DNA from: Flavobacterium sp.
GTDB taxonomy: Bacteria; Bacteroidota; Bacteroidia; Flavobacteriales; Flavobacteriaceae
Assembly: GCA_003497625.1 (NCBI GenBank)
Contig: DNNO01000020.1
Coordinates: 89,604 to 135,960 of the forward strand
Length of the DNA stretch: 46,357 bases
Direction of reading: 5' to 3'
The translations under genes and the position numbers were made by a program. Below, piece by piece: positions 25,638-35,205 of this stretch. The notes under the pieces were generated by a model, which was not told the DNA's origin, made no database searches, and saw nothing but the letters and a program-made list of their open reading frames with translations. Every line of letters starts with the position of its first letter. Position 1 is the first letter of the stretch.

Positions 25638-26924
25638 TTAAAATTTTAAATCAATTGCGGGTAACAATTTACTCGAAACTTCTCCAAAACCAATTCTTAA
25701 GTTATCTTTTTGACAATATCCTCTAATAATTACAGTATCGTTGTCGTTGATGAATTTTCGCTCCGAACCATCGTTCATTTTTAATGGTTTTTGTCCGCCC
25801 CAACTCAATTCTAACATCGAACCGAAAGAATCTTCTGTAGGACCAGAAATCGTTCCACTTCCCATCATATCGCCCGAGTTTACTCTACAACCATTAATAG
25901 TATGATGCGCCAATTGTTGTGCCATTGACCAATACATGTATTTGAAGTTGGAACGTGAAACTACAGTTTCTACTTCATTTTCGGGCTGAATCGCAACTTC
26001 TAAATTAATATCAAATGCTTTTGCGCCTTTTTGTTGTAAGTAAGGTAATGGTTCTGGTGATTGCTCAGGACCTTTTACTCTAAATGGTTCTAAAGCATCC
26101 ATTGTTACAATCCAAGGTGAAATTGATGAAGCAAAGTTTTTTGCTAAGAATGGTCCAAGTGGCACATATTCCCATTTTTGAATATCACGCGCACTCCAAT
26201 CGTTAAATAAAACCATTCCGAAGATGTGTTCTTCTGCTTCTTCAACAGGAATTGGTTCACCCATTAAATTCGCATCGGTGGTAATAAAAGCAGTTTCTAA
26301 TTCAAAATCCACTAATCTTGAAGGTCCAAAAACAGGAGTAGTCTCTCCATTTGGTAACGTTTGTCCGTAAGGTCTGTGAACAGGAATACCTGAAGGCACA
26401 ATCGTAGAACTTCTTCCGTGATAACCTACAGGAATGTGTAACCAGTTTGGTAACAAAGCATTTTCTGGATCACGGAACATTTTTCCTACGTTGGTAGCGT
26501 GTTCTTTTGAACTGTAAAAATCAGTATAATCACCAATTTGCACAGGTAAAAGCATTTCGATATCTTCTACACTGAAGATGACAACTTCTCTATGCTCTTT
26601 GTTGTCTCTTAAAGTTGGGTTATTTTCATCAAAAAGCTCTGCTAATCGATTTCTTACTAAACGCCATGTTTTTTTTCCGTCAGAAATAAAGTCATTTAGT
26701 GTGTCTTGCATGAACATATCATCTGTAAGTTCAATACCTTCAAAATAACCTAATTGTTGTAAAGCACCCATGTCGATAGCGCAATTTCCAATTCGGGTTC
26801 CTATTGTGATAACATCTTCTTTGGTAATGAAAACGCCAAATGGAATATTTTGAATAGGAAAGTCGCTATTTTCAGGAACATTTATCCAAGATTTTCTTTT
26901 GGGGTCGTTTGCTATATTTGGCAT
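25638..26924 (-). CDS. fahA: Fumarylacetoacetase
   Basis: 428-residue enzyme that hydrolyses fumarylacetoacetate to fumarate and acetoacetate, the last step of tyrosine and phenylalanine breakdown. The N-terminal SH3-like domain includes NFPIQNIPFG-like sequence (here DFPIQNIPFGVF, about 21-32). The catalytic domain has the metal-binding pattern DFELETAF (about 206-213, with Glu ligands), LFNDWSARDIQKWEYVPLGPFLAKNFA (start about 240) and the late SGDMMGSGTISGP (about 347-359). Length matches eukaryotic and Bacteroidota FAH. It has its own TTTG/TATATTTG promoter and a strong terminator, and is divergent from glyA. No other homogentisate-pathway gene is adjacent. Confidence 0.97.
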   Translation of the reverse strand: MPNIANDPKRKSWINVPENSDFPIQNIPFGVFITKEDVITIGTRIGNCAIDMGALQQLGYFEGIELTDDMFMQDTLNDFISDGKKTWRLVRNRLAELFDENNPTLRDNKEHREVVIFSVEDIEMLLPVQIGDYTDFYSSKEHATNVGKMFRDPENALLPNWLHIPVGYHGRSSTIVPSGIPVHRPYGQTLPNGETTPVFGPSRLVDFELETAFITTDANLMGEPIPVEEAEEHIFGMVLFNDWSARDIQKWEYVPLGPFLAKNFASSISPWIVTMDALEPFRVKGPEQSPEPLPYLQQKGAKAFDINLEVAIQPENEVETVVSRSNFKYMYWSMAQQLAHHTINGCRVNSGDMMGSGTISGPTEDSFGSMLELSWGGQKPLKMNDGSERKFINDNDTVIIRGYCQKDNLRIGFGEVSSKLLPAIDLKF

Positions 26925-26961
26925 AATTGTATTGTTAGTTTGTTGTTGAAAAATTATGAAT

Positions 26962-26992
26962 CAAATATAAAATTATCTATCAATGTAACAAA
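26962..26992 (-). promoter_or_regulatory. Canonical Bacteroidota promoter of fahA
   Basis: On the minus strand TTTG (26992-26989) and TATATTTG (26969-26962) are separated by exactly 19 nt, both perfect matches to the primary sigma-factor consensus of the phylum. The start codon is 38 nt further on. This is the cleanest promoter in the window. Confidence 0.85.
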
Positions 26993-27001
26993 CCTTTTTC
27001 G

Positions 27002-27009
27002 TAATTTTG
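27002..27009 (+). promoter_or_regulatory. -7 box of glyA
   Basis: TAATTTTG is an exact TAnnTTTG match, 27 nt before the glyA ATG. I see no TTTG at the expected -33 distance. It is back to back with the fahA promoter. Confidence 0.5.
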
Positions 27010-27036
27010 ACCTAATTTTAACGAATATTTATTGCA

Positions 27037-28311
27037 ATGCAACGCGACGAACAAATTTTTGACCTAATTCTTGATGAACAAGACAGACAAATTCACGGAA
27101 TTGAATTAATTGCTTCTGAAAACTTTGTTAGCGACCAAGTAATGGAAGCTGCAGGTTCATGTTTAACCAACAAATATGCTGAAGGATATCCTGGTAAAAG
27201 ATATTACGGAGGATGTGAAGTAGTAGATATTGTAGAACAAATTGCAATTGACAGAGCAAAAGCTTTGTTTGGTGCGGAGTATGTTAACGTACAACCTCAC
27301 TCAGGTTCACAAGCTAATACGGCTGTTTTTGCTGCTTGTTTGAAACCAGGTGATACTATTTTAGGATTTGACTTATCTCATGGAGGTCACTTAACACATG
27401 GTTCTCCAGTGAATTTTTCTGGAAAATTATACAATCCTGTGTTTTATGGAGTAGAAGAGGAGACAGGAGTATTGAATTATGATAAAATCCAAGAAATTGC
27501 AACAGCAAACAAACCAAAAATGATTATCGCAGGAGCTTCTGCTTATTCTCGTGATATGGATTTTAAACGTTTCAGAGAAATTGCGGATAGCGTTGGTGCT
27601 TTATTGTTAGCCGATATTTCACATCCAGCAGGTTTAATTGCAAAAGGATTATTAAATGATCCAGTTCCTCATTGTCATATTATAACAACAACAACTCACA
27701 AGACGTTAAGAGGTCCAAGAGGAGGAATGATTATGATGGGTAAAGATTTCGAAAATCCATGGGGATTAACTACTCCAAAAGGAGAAATTAGAATGATGTC
27801 GCACGTTTTAGATATGTCGGTTTTCCCTGGAAATCAAGGTGGACCTTTAATGCATATTATTGCTGCTAAGGCGGTTGCTTTTGGAGAGTGTTTAACTGAT
27901 GAGTTTTTCCGTTATGCTATGCAAGTGAAGAAAAATGCACAAGCAATGGCAGAAGCATTCAATAAAAGAGGATACAAATTAATTTCAGGTGGTACAGATA
28001 ACCACATGATGTTAATTGATTTGAGAAATAAAGGAATTTCAGGAAAAGATGCTGAAAATGCGTTAGTAAAAGCTGAAATTACTGTAAATAAAAATATGGT
28101 GCCATTTGATGATAAATCACCATTTGTTACTTCTGGTATTCGTGTGGGAACTCCAGCCATCACAACTCGTGGTTTAGTGGAAGAAGATATGGAAACGGTT
28201 GTAGCTTTAATCGACAAAGTATTAATGAATCATACTGACGAAGCTGTTTTAGAACAAGTTGCTGAAGAAGTTAATGATTTAATGAGCGAAAGAGCAATGT
28301 TTGTATTTTAA
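27037..28311 (+). CDS. glyA: Serine hydroxymethyltransferase
   Basis: 424-residue PLP enzyme that interconverts serine and glycine while loading tetrahydrofolate with a one-carbon unit. It has the N-terminal LIASENFVS (24-32), [13 protein letters not shown] (47-59) and the PLP-lysine segment [14 protein letters not shown] (217-230) with Lys222. The cofactor-contacting stretch reads [10 protein letters not shown]. Cytosolic. It is transcribed alone, with a strong terminator shared with the convergent M28 gene. Confidence 0.98.
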   Translation: MQRDEQIFDLILDEQDRQIHGIELIASENFVSDQVMEAAGSCLTNKYAEGYPGKRYYGGCEVVDIVEQIAIDRAKALFGAEYVNVQPHSGSQANTAVFAACLKPGDTILGFDLSHGGHLTHGSPVNFSGKLYNPVFYGVEEETGVLNYDKIQEIATANKPKMIIAGASAYSRDMDFKRFREIADSVGALLLADISHPAGLIAKGLLNDPVPHCHIITTTTHKTLRGPRGGMIMMGKDFENPWGLTTPKGEIRMMSHVLDMSVFPGNQGGPLMHIIAAKAVAFGECLTDEFFRYAMQVKKNAQAMAEAFNKRGYKLISGGTDNHMMLIDLRNKGISGKDAENALVKAEITVNKNMVPFDDKSPFVTSGIRVGTPAITTRGLVEEDMETVVALIDKVLMNHTDEAVLEQVAEEVNDLMSERAMFVF

Positions 28312-28328
28312 TATAACATTATCCAATA

Positions 28329-28360
28329 AAAAAACTCCTGAGATAATCAGGAGTTTTTTA
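28329..28360. terminator. Bidirectional terminator between glyA and M28 lipoprotein gene
   Basis: AAACTCCTGA and TCAGGAGTTT pair around a GATAA loop, with an A-run on one side and a T-run on the other, so it works for both convergent genes. Confidence 0.92.
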
Positions 28361-28378
28361 TTTTTATAAAGTTCGGAT

Positions 28379-29401
28379 TTATTTTCCGTCTCTATCCACT
28401 TTAATTCTTTCTGGTCGGTTAGCCAATTCCCAAGCCAAACCAAAAGCTAATTGAGCACGTTTTGCTAAAGCATCGTATTCAATTTTATCGGGAGTATCAC
28501 TTGGTAAATGGTAATCTGCATGAACTCCATTGAAGAAGAAAATAGATGGTATTCCTTTTTTAGCAAAGTTATAGTGATCAGAACGATAGTAAATTCTTTC
28601 AGGATCGTTTCTATCGTTGTATTTGTAATCTAATGTTAATTGCGTGTATTTAGAGTTTACTTCTTCATTGATTGTATGTAATTCGCTACTTAATCTGTCA
28701 GAACCAATCACGTAAACATAATTATTTGTATTTGGATGTAACGTATCACGTCTTCCAATCATATCAATATTAATATCAGCAATTGTATTTGCTAATGGAA
28801 ATAATGGATTTTCAGAATAATATCTTGAACCATGTAAACCATGTTCTTCACCTGTAACGTGTAAAAATAAGATAGAGCGCTTTGGTCCTTGTCCTTTTTT
28901 CTGAGCTTCTTTGAAGGCTTGAGCAATTTCTAATAAAGCAACAGTTCCAGAACCATCATCATCGGCACCATTATAAATTTCACCATTTTTCATTCCTACG
29001 TGGTCGTAATGCGCAGAAATGACTAAAATTTCATCAGGTTTTTCAGAACCTTTAATGAAAGCCCAAATGTTTTCTGAATCATTCAATTTTGGAGCAAATC
29101 CTCTTTTCATAAATTCAGAAGGCACTTTTTGGTAAAAATCAGTTGCTCCTGGAGGAAAACTGATGCCCATTTTTTTGTATTCATTAATCAAATACTCACC
29201 TGCTTTTTTTTGCCCAGGTTCTCCAGTGTTTCTGCCTTGCATTTCATCTCCTGCTACAATGTATAAGTGCTTACTTAGTTCTTCGGCTTTAATTGTAGTG
29301 ATATAAGTACCTGCATCTGCTGGCGTTTGTGTCTTTTGTGCAGAGGAACAACTTGTTAGTAACAAAGTTAGAACAGCACTTGAAAACAATATTTTTTTCA
29401 T
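28379..29401 (-). CDS. M28-family aminopeptidase-like lipoprotein
   Basis: 340 residues. The signal sequence ends in the lipobox LTSC (Cys18), so it is lipid-anchored in the envelope. The full M28 zinc set is visible: His in SAHYDHVG (about 130-137), Asp in GADDDGSG (about 144-151), Glu pair in TGEEHGLHGS (about 183-192), Asp in INIDMIGR (about 210-217) and the late SDHYNFAKKGIP with its His. Members remove N-terminal residues from peptides. Unlike the M28 protein at 19974, the first ligand is the normal His. An exact TATATTTG -7 box lies at 29434-29441 on the minus strand. Confidence 0.92.
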   Translation of the reverse strand: MKKILFSSAVLTLLLTSCSSAQKTQTPADAGTYITTIKAEELSKHLYIVAGDEMQGRNTGEPGQKKAGEYLINEYKKMGISFPPGATDFYQKVPSEFMKRGFAPKLNDSENIWAFIKGSEKPDEILVISAHYDHVGMKNGEIYNGADDDGSGTVALLEIAQAFKEAQKKGQGPKRSILFLHVTGEEHGLHGSRYYSENPLFPLANTIADINIDMIGRRDTLHPNTNNYVYVIGSDRLSSELHTINEEVNSKYTQLTLDYKYNDRNDPERIYYRSDHYNFAKKGIPSIFFFNGVHADYHLPSDTPDKIEYDALAKRAQLAFGLAWELANRPERIKVDRDGK

Positions 29402-29507
29402 AGTTTTAGTTTGGTATTTTTAATGTTTCAGAACAAATATAAAAGGTTAGTAGCTAAAGTTAATTTTTTATTACAATCAATTCATAATTTTAACATTTTA
29501 TGAAATA

Positions 29508-29545
29508 AAAAATCCCAAATTCAATAACATGGATTTGGGATTTAA
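29508..29545 (-). terminator. Intrinsic terminator of the flotillin operon
   Basis: AAATCCCAAAT (29510-29520) pairs with ATTTGGGATTT (29533-29543). On the minus strand the hairpin is followed by a run of T. It lies 20 nt after the flotillin stop codon. Confidence 0.9.
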
Positions 29546-29563
29546 AATTTATTCATAATAAAA

Positions 29564-31084
29564 TTACTTCACTTCTTCAGTTGGTGTAATTTCAGTTGAA
29601 CTTGAAGCATCTTTTGGCATGTCTTCACCTTTTAAATACGTTGGTAAATTTAAACCTGCCATGTTGAATAAATCATTTAAAGGCGGAACCGTTTTCATCA
29701 TTCCAGAAACGAAATTCGCAGTTGAGCCGTTTCCATCCGTATTATTTCCAGAGTCCCAAACAGTGATTTTGTCAATTTTGATGTTTTTAACTGCTTCAAC
29801 CTGAGTTTTAACCAATTCAGGTAATTTCTCAATTAATAACAATTGGAATGCTTTTGTTGGATCACCACCAGCAGCGCTAACTACTTCTTTATAACCTTCA
29901 GCTTGTTTTGTTAAGATTTGATACAAACCTTTTGCTTCTGCTTCCATTTTAGCGAAGATTGCATCTGCTTCTCCTTTTGCTTGTTCACGGATTCTTTCAG
30001 CTTCTGCTTGCGCATCGATAATTGCCTTTTGTTTTGCAATTTCTGCCGGAATTACAATATTTGCATTTTGAGTTGCACGTTCTCTATCAGCACGAGCCGA
30101 TTCTGCTTTTTGTTCTGCCAAATAAGATTCTTCTAAAGCCTTTGCACTTTGAACTTTTTCCGATGCTAATGCAATACGTAATGCTTCTGCTTCTTTTTCA
30201 CGTCTTGCAGCTTCTGATTGTGCAATGGCAATTTTAGCTTCGTTTTCTCCTTGAACAGCAATCGCATTAGCTTCAGATGTCGCGACACGCGTATCTCTCT
30301 GTGCTTCAGCTTTTCCGATACTTTCATCTTTAAATGCAGCCGCAATACTTACTTCTCTATCTTTATTGGTAATCGCAATTTTAACGTCACGATCTCTATG
30401 TGTTTCTGCAATTTGAACGTCTTTTTCACGATCAGCCATTGCTTTTCCAGTTTCTCCAATTTTTTCTTGTTCAGCAACCGAAATTTTAGCTTCGTTAATT
30501 GCTTTTGCAGCAGCTTCTTTTCCTAAAGCTTCGATGTAGCCTGATTCGTCTTTGATATCGGTAACGTTAACGTTGATCAATTTTAAACCAATTTTCTTTA
30601 ATTCCGAATCTACGTTTTTAGAAATGTTATCTAAGAATTTATCTCTATCAGAGTTGATTTCCTCAATCGTCATGGTTGCGATAACCAAACGTAATTGTCC
30701 GAATAAAATATCTTTTGCTAATTCTTGAATTTGCTCTGGCGCCAAACCTAATAAACGTTCAGCAGCTGTATTCATACTATCTGTTTCAGTTGAAATTGCA
30801 ATGGTAAATCGACACGGAACGTCTACACGAATGTTTTGTCTCGAAAGCGCATTGGTTAAATTGGCTTCAATTGAAATAGGTTTTAAATCTAAAAATGAAT
30901 AATCCTGAATTACGGGCCAAATAAAAGCACCACCACCATGAACACACTTAGCCGATGTGCCACCAGTTTTTCCATAAATAACTAAAATTTTGTCAGAAGG
31001 ACATCTTTTGTAACGCGAAATTAAGGTCACGAAAGTAACAAATAGCACAAAAGCGGCTACAACAATAATGATAATTTGTGTCAT
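29564..31084 (-). CDS. Flotillin/YqiK-family SPFH membrane protein
   Basis: 506 residues. An N-terminal membrane segment (about 2-20) precedes an SPFH/band-7 domain (about 30-195). A very Ala/Glu/Lys-rich coiled coil (about 200-375) containing repeated EKD.. and DRDVKIA-type heptads follows, then a C-terminal domain and a Thr/Ser-rich tail. This is the flotillin layout; such proteins form large oligomeric cages on membrane microdomains. It follows the NfeD-like gene by 12 nt, a partnership well established for YqiK/YuaG-type flotillins, and ends at a strong terminator. Confidence 0.93.
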   Translation of the reverse strand: MTQIIIIVVAAFVLFVTFVTLISRYKRCPSDKILVIYGKTGGTSAKCVHGGGAFIWPVIQDYSFLDLKPISIEANLTNALSRQNIRVDVPCRFTIAISTETDSMNTAAERLLGLAPEQIQELAKDILFGQLRLVIATMTIEEINSDRDKFLDNISKNVDSELKKIGLKLINVNVTDIKDESGYIEALGKEAAAKAINEAKISVAEQEKIGETGKAMADREKDVQIAETHRDRDVKIAITNKDREVSIAAAFKDESIGKAEAQRDTRVATSEANAIAVQGENEAKIAIAQSEAARREKEAEALRIALASEKVQSAKALEESYLAEQKAESARADRERATQNANIVIPAEIAKQKAIIDAQAEAERIREQAKGEADAIFAKMEAEAKGLYQILTKQAEGYKEVVSAAGGDPTKAFQLLLIEKLPELVKTQVEAVKNIKIDKITVWDSGNNTDGNGSTANFVSGMMKTVPPLNDLFNMAGLNLPTYLKGEDMPKDASSSTEITPTEEVK

Positions 31085-31096
31085 ATAAATAAAGGA

Positions 31097-31654
31097 TTAG
31101 ATTTTTTCTACGATAACTAAATTGTGCTCCACAGCTATAACTTTTACAGCACTTCCTGAAGCTAATTTTTCAGATGAAGTTGTAATAGCATCCAACTCAT
31201 GAAACGAACCATTCACGCTGATTTGAATTTTTCCTTTTCCCGATTTGTTTTCGGGAATGGTCAAATATACTTCGGCAGTTTTATTAATGGTATTTTCAAT
31301 TTTAAAACTATTATCTTCCGAAAGTTTTAAAATTTGTTTGATTAAGAAAAAGAAAACACCCACAAAAAGCAATCCTACTAAAACAGAAATTCCAATCAAA
31401 ATCGTTTTGTTTTCAACGGATTGATAAAACGAAATTCCAGTCCAACTGAATCCTAATAAAAAGTTGATTAAGTTGCGCAATGTAAATAATTCAAAAGGCA
31501 TATCTCCATCTCCATCGTGTGAATCGGCATCAGTTTCAGAACCACTTAATCCAATGAAAGTAGAAATGGTTTGCAATAGAAAAAAGATACTCACAGGTAA
31601 TGCAATGTACCAAAAAGCCTTGAGTAGTGGCTCATAATGTTCAAGAAAGTTCAT
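31097..31654 (-). CDS. NfeD-like membrane protein, flotillin partner
   Basis: 185 residues. Membrane segments lie at about 14-35, 60-77 and 86-108. An acidic loop (DADSHDGDGD) sits between the first two. The cytoplasmic C-terminal part (about 118-185) is beta-rich with an OB-fold pattern typical of NfeD (GKGKIQISVNGSFHELDA, then SGSAVKVIAVEHNLVIVEK). No protease domain is present, so it is the short NfeD form found with flotillins. First gene of a two-gene operon with the flotillin. Confidence 0.88.
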   Translation of the reverse strand: MNFLEHYEPLLKAFWYIALPVSIFFLLQTISTFIGLSGSETDADSHDGDGDMPFELFTLRNLINFLLGFSWTGISFYQSVENKTILIGISVLVGLLFVGVFFFLIKQILKLSEDNSFKIENTINKTAEVYLTIPENKSGKGKIQISVNGSFHELDAITTSSEKLASGSAVKVIAVEHNLVIVEKI

Positions 31655-31710
31655 AGTTGTCAGTTAGTTTTGTAATTATACGATTACTTTTACAAAAAGT
31701 TACAATTTAC

Positions 31711-31741
31711 AAAAAAAATACTATGAACTTTCCTAAAGTTA
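31711..31741 (-). terminator. Weak terminator at the end of the trp operon
   Basis: On the minus strand AACTTT, AGG and AAAGTT form a 6-bp hairpin that includes the last base pairs of the trpA stop codon, followed a few bases later by eight T. The AT-rich stem makes efficiency doubtful. Confidence 0.5.
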
Positions 31742-32500
31742 TTTGATTTTATTGACAAATTTTGAAATGTCAGAAATTGGATTTTCTTTTAAAAAGTTTA
31801 TAAAAGCACTTCCAATAATCGCTCCTTTTTGATATTGTGTAGCTTGTTGAAATGTTTCTTCATCTTTAATCCCAAAACCAACAATTTGAGGATTTTTCAA
31901 ACTTAAATCAGCAATTCTTTTAAAATAATCCATTTGTTCTGAACCAAATCCTGATTGACTTCCCGTAACTGCAGCTGAACTCACCATATAAATAAAACTA
32001 TCGGATATGACATCAATTTGCTGAATACGCTCAACCGAAGTTTGTGGCGAAATCAAAAAGATATTTTTCAAGTTGTATTTTTCAAAAATAGCTTTGTACT
32101 CGGTTTCGTAAACGAATAAAGGTAAATCGGGTATTATTAATCCATCAATTCCAACTTCAGTACATTTTTCACAGAATTTTTCCATTCCAAATTGCATCAT
32201 CGGATTAAAATATCCCATTATGATTAATGGAACTTGAACGGTTTTTCGAATGTCTTTCAATTGTTCAAATAGGAGCGAAGTCGTCATGCCGTTTTCAATC
32301 GCAATAGTGGAACTTTCTTGAATGGTTGGTCCATCTGCTAAAGGATCTGAAAAAGGTAAACCAATTTCAATCATATCCACACCGTTTTTTTCCAATTCTT
32401 GAATGATGGAAACAGTGTCGTTTAGTTTTGGAAATCCCGCTGTAAAATATATGGAAAGCAGTTTTTTATCTTCTTGTAATTTTTGGTTGATTCTGTTCAT
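31739..32500 (-). CDS. trpA: Tryptophan synthase alpha chain
   Basis: 253-residue TIM-barrel subunit that cleaves indole-3-glycerol phosphate to indole, which is channelled to TrpB. Catalytic Glu in MIEIGLPFSDPLADGP (about residues 45-60) and Asp in GLIIPDLP (about 119-126) are present, as is the phosphate-binding GFGIKDE segment (about 218-224). It is the last trp gene. Unlike the tight packing upstream, 108 nt carrying a palindromic repeat separate it from trpB. Confidence 0.97.
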   Translation of the reverse strand: MNRINQKLQEDKKLLSIYFTAGFPKLNDTVSIIQELEKNGVDMIEIGLPFSDPLADGPTIQESSTIAIENGMTTSLLFEQLKDIRKTVQVPLIIMGYFNPMMQFGMEKFCEKCTEVGIDGLIIPDLPLFVYETEYKAIFEKYNLKNIFLISPQTSVERIQQIDVISDSFIYMVSSAAVTGSQSGFGSEQMDYFKRIADLSLKNPQIVGFGIKDEETFQQATQYQKGAIIGSAFINFLKENPISDISKFVNKIK

Positions 32501-32507
32501 ATTATAA

Positions 32508-32612
32508 GATACTAAGTTTTGCCGCGAAGGCGCTAAGTCACGAAGTTTTTTTTAATAACTCTATGTTTAATTTTTTGTGAACTTTGTGCCTTCTTTGTGT
32601 CTTTGTGGTTAA
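32508..32612. repeat. Palindromic intergenic repeat (ACCACAAAGACACAAAG type) between trpB and trpA
   Basis: On the minus strand the sequence opens with TTAACCACAAAGACACAAAG and GGCACAAAGTTC. After an AT-rich middle it returns as the complementary arm containing GTGACTTAGCGCC and CGCGGCAAAAC. The two arms are an imperfect inverted repeat about 100 nt long. I recall elements of this type, with repeated CAAAG units, as scattered between genes in Bacteroidota genomes. The outer tip overlaps the trpB stop codon (TAA at 32611-32609), so insertion may have reset the trpB terminus. It would be transcribed inside the operon mRNA. Confidence 0.65.
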
Positions 32613-33796
32613 ATTTTAAAATAATCGATATACGTATTCAAATCTTTATCACCTCTTCCGGATAGGTTAATAACCACAATATCATTAGGTTGGAATTGTT
32701 TTTTATCCAAAACTGAAAAAGCATGAGCCGTTTCAATTGCAGGAATGATGCCTTCTGTTTTTGACACTTCTAATCCAGATTGCATAGCTTCGGAATCAGT
32801 TATAGCGATAAATTCCGCTCTTTTGGTATCATGTAAATGTGCGTGAAGTGGTCCAACTCCAGGGTAATCCAATCCTGCCGAGATAGAGTAGGGCTCTGTG
32901 ATTTGTCCGTCTTCGGTTTGCATTAATAAGGTTTTACTTCCGTGAATGATTCCAATTTTTCCCAAAACCGAAGTCGCAGCACTTTCTCCTGAATCTACGC
33001 CATGTCCAGCCGCTTCTACAGCAATTAATTTTACCGATTCTTCGTCTAAAAATTCGTAAAAAGCACCAGCAGCATTACTTCCACCACCCACACAAGCTAT
33101 TACGTAATCTGGGTTTTCTTTGCCTTCTTGTGCTAAAAGTTGAGATTTAATTTCTTTGGAAATTACACTTTGAAAACGCGCTACCATATCTGGATAAGGA
33201 TGAGGTCCAACCACAGAACCAATGATGTAAAAGGTGTCAATCGGATTGTTAATCCAATCTCGAATGGCTTCATTAGTTGCATCTTTCAAAGTTTTCGAAC
33301 CTGAAGTTGCCGGACGAACTTCTGCTCCCAACATTTTCATTCGTGCTACGTTTGGTGCTTGTCTTTTAATATCGACTTCTCCCATATACACAATGCATTC
33401 TAATCCTATTAAAGCACAAACCGTTGCTGTTGCAACACCGTGTTGACCTGCACCAGTTTCCGCAATGATTCTAGTTTTACCTAAACGTTTTGCTACTAAA
33501 ATTTGGCCAATTGTATTATTGATTTTGTGTGCGCCAGTGTGACACAAATCTTCTCGTTTCAAGTAGATTTTGGTGTTGTATTTTTCGGATAACCGTTTAG
33601 CAAAATACAATGGCGTTGGGCGACCTACAAATTGTTGTAGTAAATCGTTAAACTCTTCTTGAAAAGAAGTTTCACCAATAATTTTCAAGTAGTTTTCTTT
33701 TAATTCCTCTACATTGGGATACAACATTTCAGGAATGAAAGCGCCTCCAAATTGACCGTAAAATCCGTTTTCGTCTACATTATATTTCGTTTTCAT
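32609..33796 (-). CDS. trpB: Tryptophan synthase beta chain
   Basis: 395-residue PLP enzyme that condenses indole with serine. PLP-binding Lys91 lies in HTGAHKIN (86-93), and the phosphate-binding GGGSNA loop follows. The N-terminal [13 protein letters not shown] (11-23) and the conserved TEDGQI segment mark TrpB1. Its start lies inside trpF (17-nt overlap), suggesting coupled translation. The stop codon is shared with a palindromic repeat. Confidence 0.98.
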   Translation of the reverse strand: MKTKYNVDENGFYGQFGGAFIPEMLYPNVEELKENYLKIIGETSFQEEFNDLLQQFVGRPTPLYFAKRLSEKYNTKIYLKREDLCHTGAHKINNTIGQILVAKRLGKTRIIAETGAGQHGVATATVCALIGLECIVYMGEVDIKRQAPNVARMKMLGAEVRPATSGSKTLKDATNEAIRDWINNPIDTFYIIGSVVGPHPYPDMVARFQSVISKEIKSQLLAQEGKENPDYVIACVGGGSNAAGAFYEFLDEESVKLIAVEAAGHGVDSGESAATSVLGKIGIIHGSKTLLMQTEDGQITEPYSISAGLDYPGVGPLHAHLHDTKRAEFIAITDSEAMQSGLEVSKTEGIIPAIETAHAFSVLDKKQFQPNDIVVINLSGRGDKDLNTYIDYFKI

Positions 33797-34421
33797 AAAG
33801 CAATTTTTTAAATTTTCTTAGTTTTATTTCACTTTTACAACCTGGTTTTGTTTCAAATCGACTATTGACATCTATAGCAATACATTTTTTTGCTACTTCT
33901 GTTTTGAAGAAAATTTTTATAGCATCCACTTCAGTTTTACCTATGCCGCCGCTCAAGAAAAAGGGTTTTTCATAAGGATAATTTTCTACTATTTTCCAGT
34001 CGAAAGTGATACCATTTCCACCAGGTAATTTTCCTTTGGTATCAAAAAGGAAATAGTCTACAAATAGGACATATTCTTTAATAGTTGTAAAGTCGAATTT
34101 ATCAGCAATCGAAAACACTTTAATTACTTCAACCCCTAATTTCTTCACGTTTTTACAATAGTTAACTGATTCATTTCCATGCAATTGTACTATGTTCAAT
34201 TGATATTGATTCACTTTTGAAATAATATCTTGTATGGATGCATTTACAAAAACACCAACTTTTTTAATAGATTTAGGAATTTCAGGAATTGTTTCCAAAT
34301 TCATATTTCGACTTGATTTTGCCCAGAAAATAAACCCTAGATAATCAGGATTTAAAGTTGAAATCTCCTTAATGTTTTCAGGATATTTCATACCGCAAAT
34401 TTTTAGTTTTACGTTTTTCAT
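33780..34421 (-). CDS. trpF: Phosphoribosylanthranilate isomerase
   Basis: 213-residue TIM-barrel enzyme catalysing the Amadori rearrangement of phosphoribosylanthranilate. It has [12 protein letters not shown] (6-17, with catalytic Cys9), [12 protein letters not shown] (about 28-39), VQLHGNE (about 79-85), a catalytic Asp in [19 protein letters not shown], and [13 protein letters not shown] near the phosphate site. It overlaps trpC by 4 nt (ATGA) and trpB by 17 nt. Confidence 0.95.
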   Translation of the reverse strand: MKNVKLKICGMKYPENIKEISTLNPDYLGFIFWAKSSRNMNLETIPEIPKSIKKVGVFVNASIQDIISKVNQYQLNIVQLHGNESVNYCKNVKKLGVEVIKVFSIADKFDFTTIKEYVLFVDYFLFDTKGKLPGGNGITFDWKIVENYPYEKPFFLSGGIGKTEVDAIKIFFKTEVAKKCIAIDVNSRFETKPGCKSEIKLRKFKKLLYENEI

Positions 34422-35203
34422 ATCACTAATTTTTGAATGAATTTTTGAGCTTCCGAACCAGGATTTTCTGTTTTCATGAAATGTTCACCCATTAAAAAGC
34501 CTTGATAACCATATTTTTGTAATTCTTTGACTGCTTCAATTGAACTAATGCCACTTTCCGAAACCTTTACAAATTCATCTGGAATTTTAGAAGCTAATTC
34601 TTTACTGTAATTCAAACTCACTTCAAAAGTTTTTAAATTGCGATTATTTACGCCAATCATATCTAAACTTGGCATAATCGATTTTTCCAATTCTTCCAAA
34701 TTGTGAACTTCTAACAATACTTCTAAACCTAAACTATGCGCAAATTCCGAAAGTTGTTTGGTTTCTTTTCGAGTCAAAACCGCTGCAATTAATAGAATCA
34801 CATCAGCTCCGTGGGCTTTGGCTTCTAAAATTTGATATTCATCAACAATGAATTCTTTTCGTAATAATGGAATATTTACTGAAGCTTTTGCTAATAACAA
34901 ATCATCCAAACTTCCGCCAAAATATTTGCTATCCGTTAAAACCGAAATTCCACAAACTCCAGCATTTTGGTAGCCTAACACCACATCTTCTACTGAATGA
35001 TTGTTATTAATTACTGCTTTTGAAGGTGAACGACGTTTGTGCTCTGCAATGATTCCTGAAACGCTGTTTTTTAATAACTTACTCAATGAATAGGTTCGAG
35101 AATTGAATAAAACGGAAGCTTCTAATTGCGAAACGGGAATGATGTTTTTCTTTAATTCGACTTCACGTTTTTTGTCGGTGATGATTTTATCTAAGATGTT
35201 CAT
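34418..35203 (-). CDS. trpC: Indole-3-glycerol phosphate synthase
   Basis: 261-residue TIM-barrel enzyme that closes the indole ring. Signatures are IIAEHKRRSPSKAVI (about 51-65), with the essential Lys in EHKR, LRKEFIVDEYQI (about 114-125) and VNNRNLKTFEV (about 184-194). SESGI and MGEHFMK form the phosphate site. It stands alone, not fused to TrpF as in enterobacteria. trpD ends 2 nt upstream and trpF begins within its stop codon. Confidence 0.97.
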   Translation of the reverse strand: MNILDKIITDKKREVELKKNIIPVSQLEASVLFNSRTYSLSKLLKNSVSGIIAEHKRRSPSKAVINNNHSVEDVVLGYQNAGVCGISVLTDSKYFGGSLDDLLLAKASVNIPLLRKEFIVDEYQILEAKAHGADVILLIAAVLTRKETKQLSEFAHSLGLEVLLEVHNLEELEKSIMPSLDMIGVNNRNLKTFEVSLNYSKELASKIPDEFVKVSESGISSIEAVKELQKYGYQGFLMGEHFMKTENPGSEAQKFIQKLVI

Positions 35204-35205
35204 GA

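Noticed and set aside
29918-30526. Several plus-strand open frames over the flotillin coiled coil, rich in Phe, Cys and Leu
   Set aside because: They are antisense shadows of the Ala/Glu/Lys-rich coiled coil; they have no promoter or homology I can see, while the minus-strand frame encodes a clear SPFH protein.
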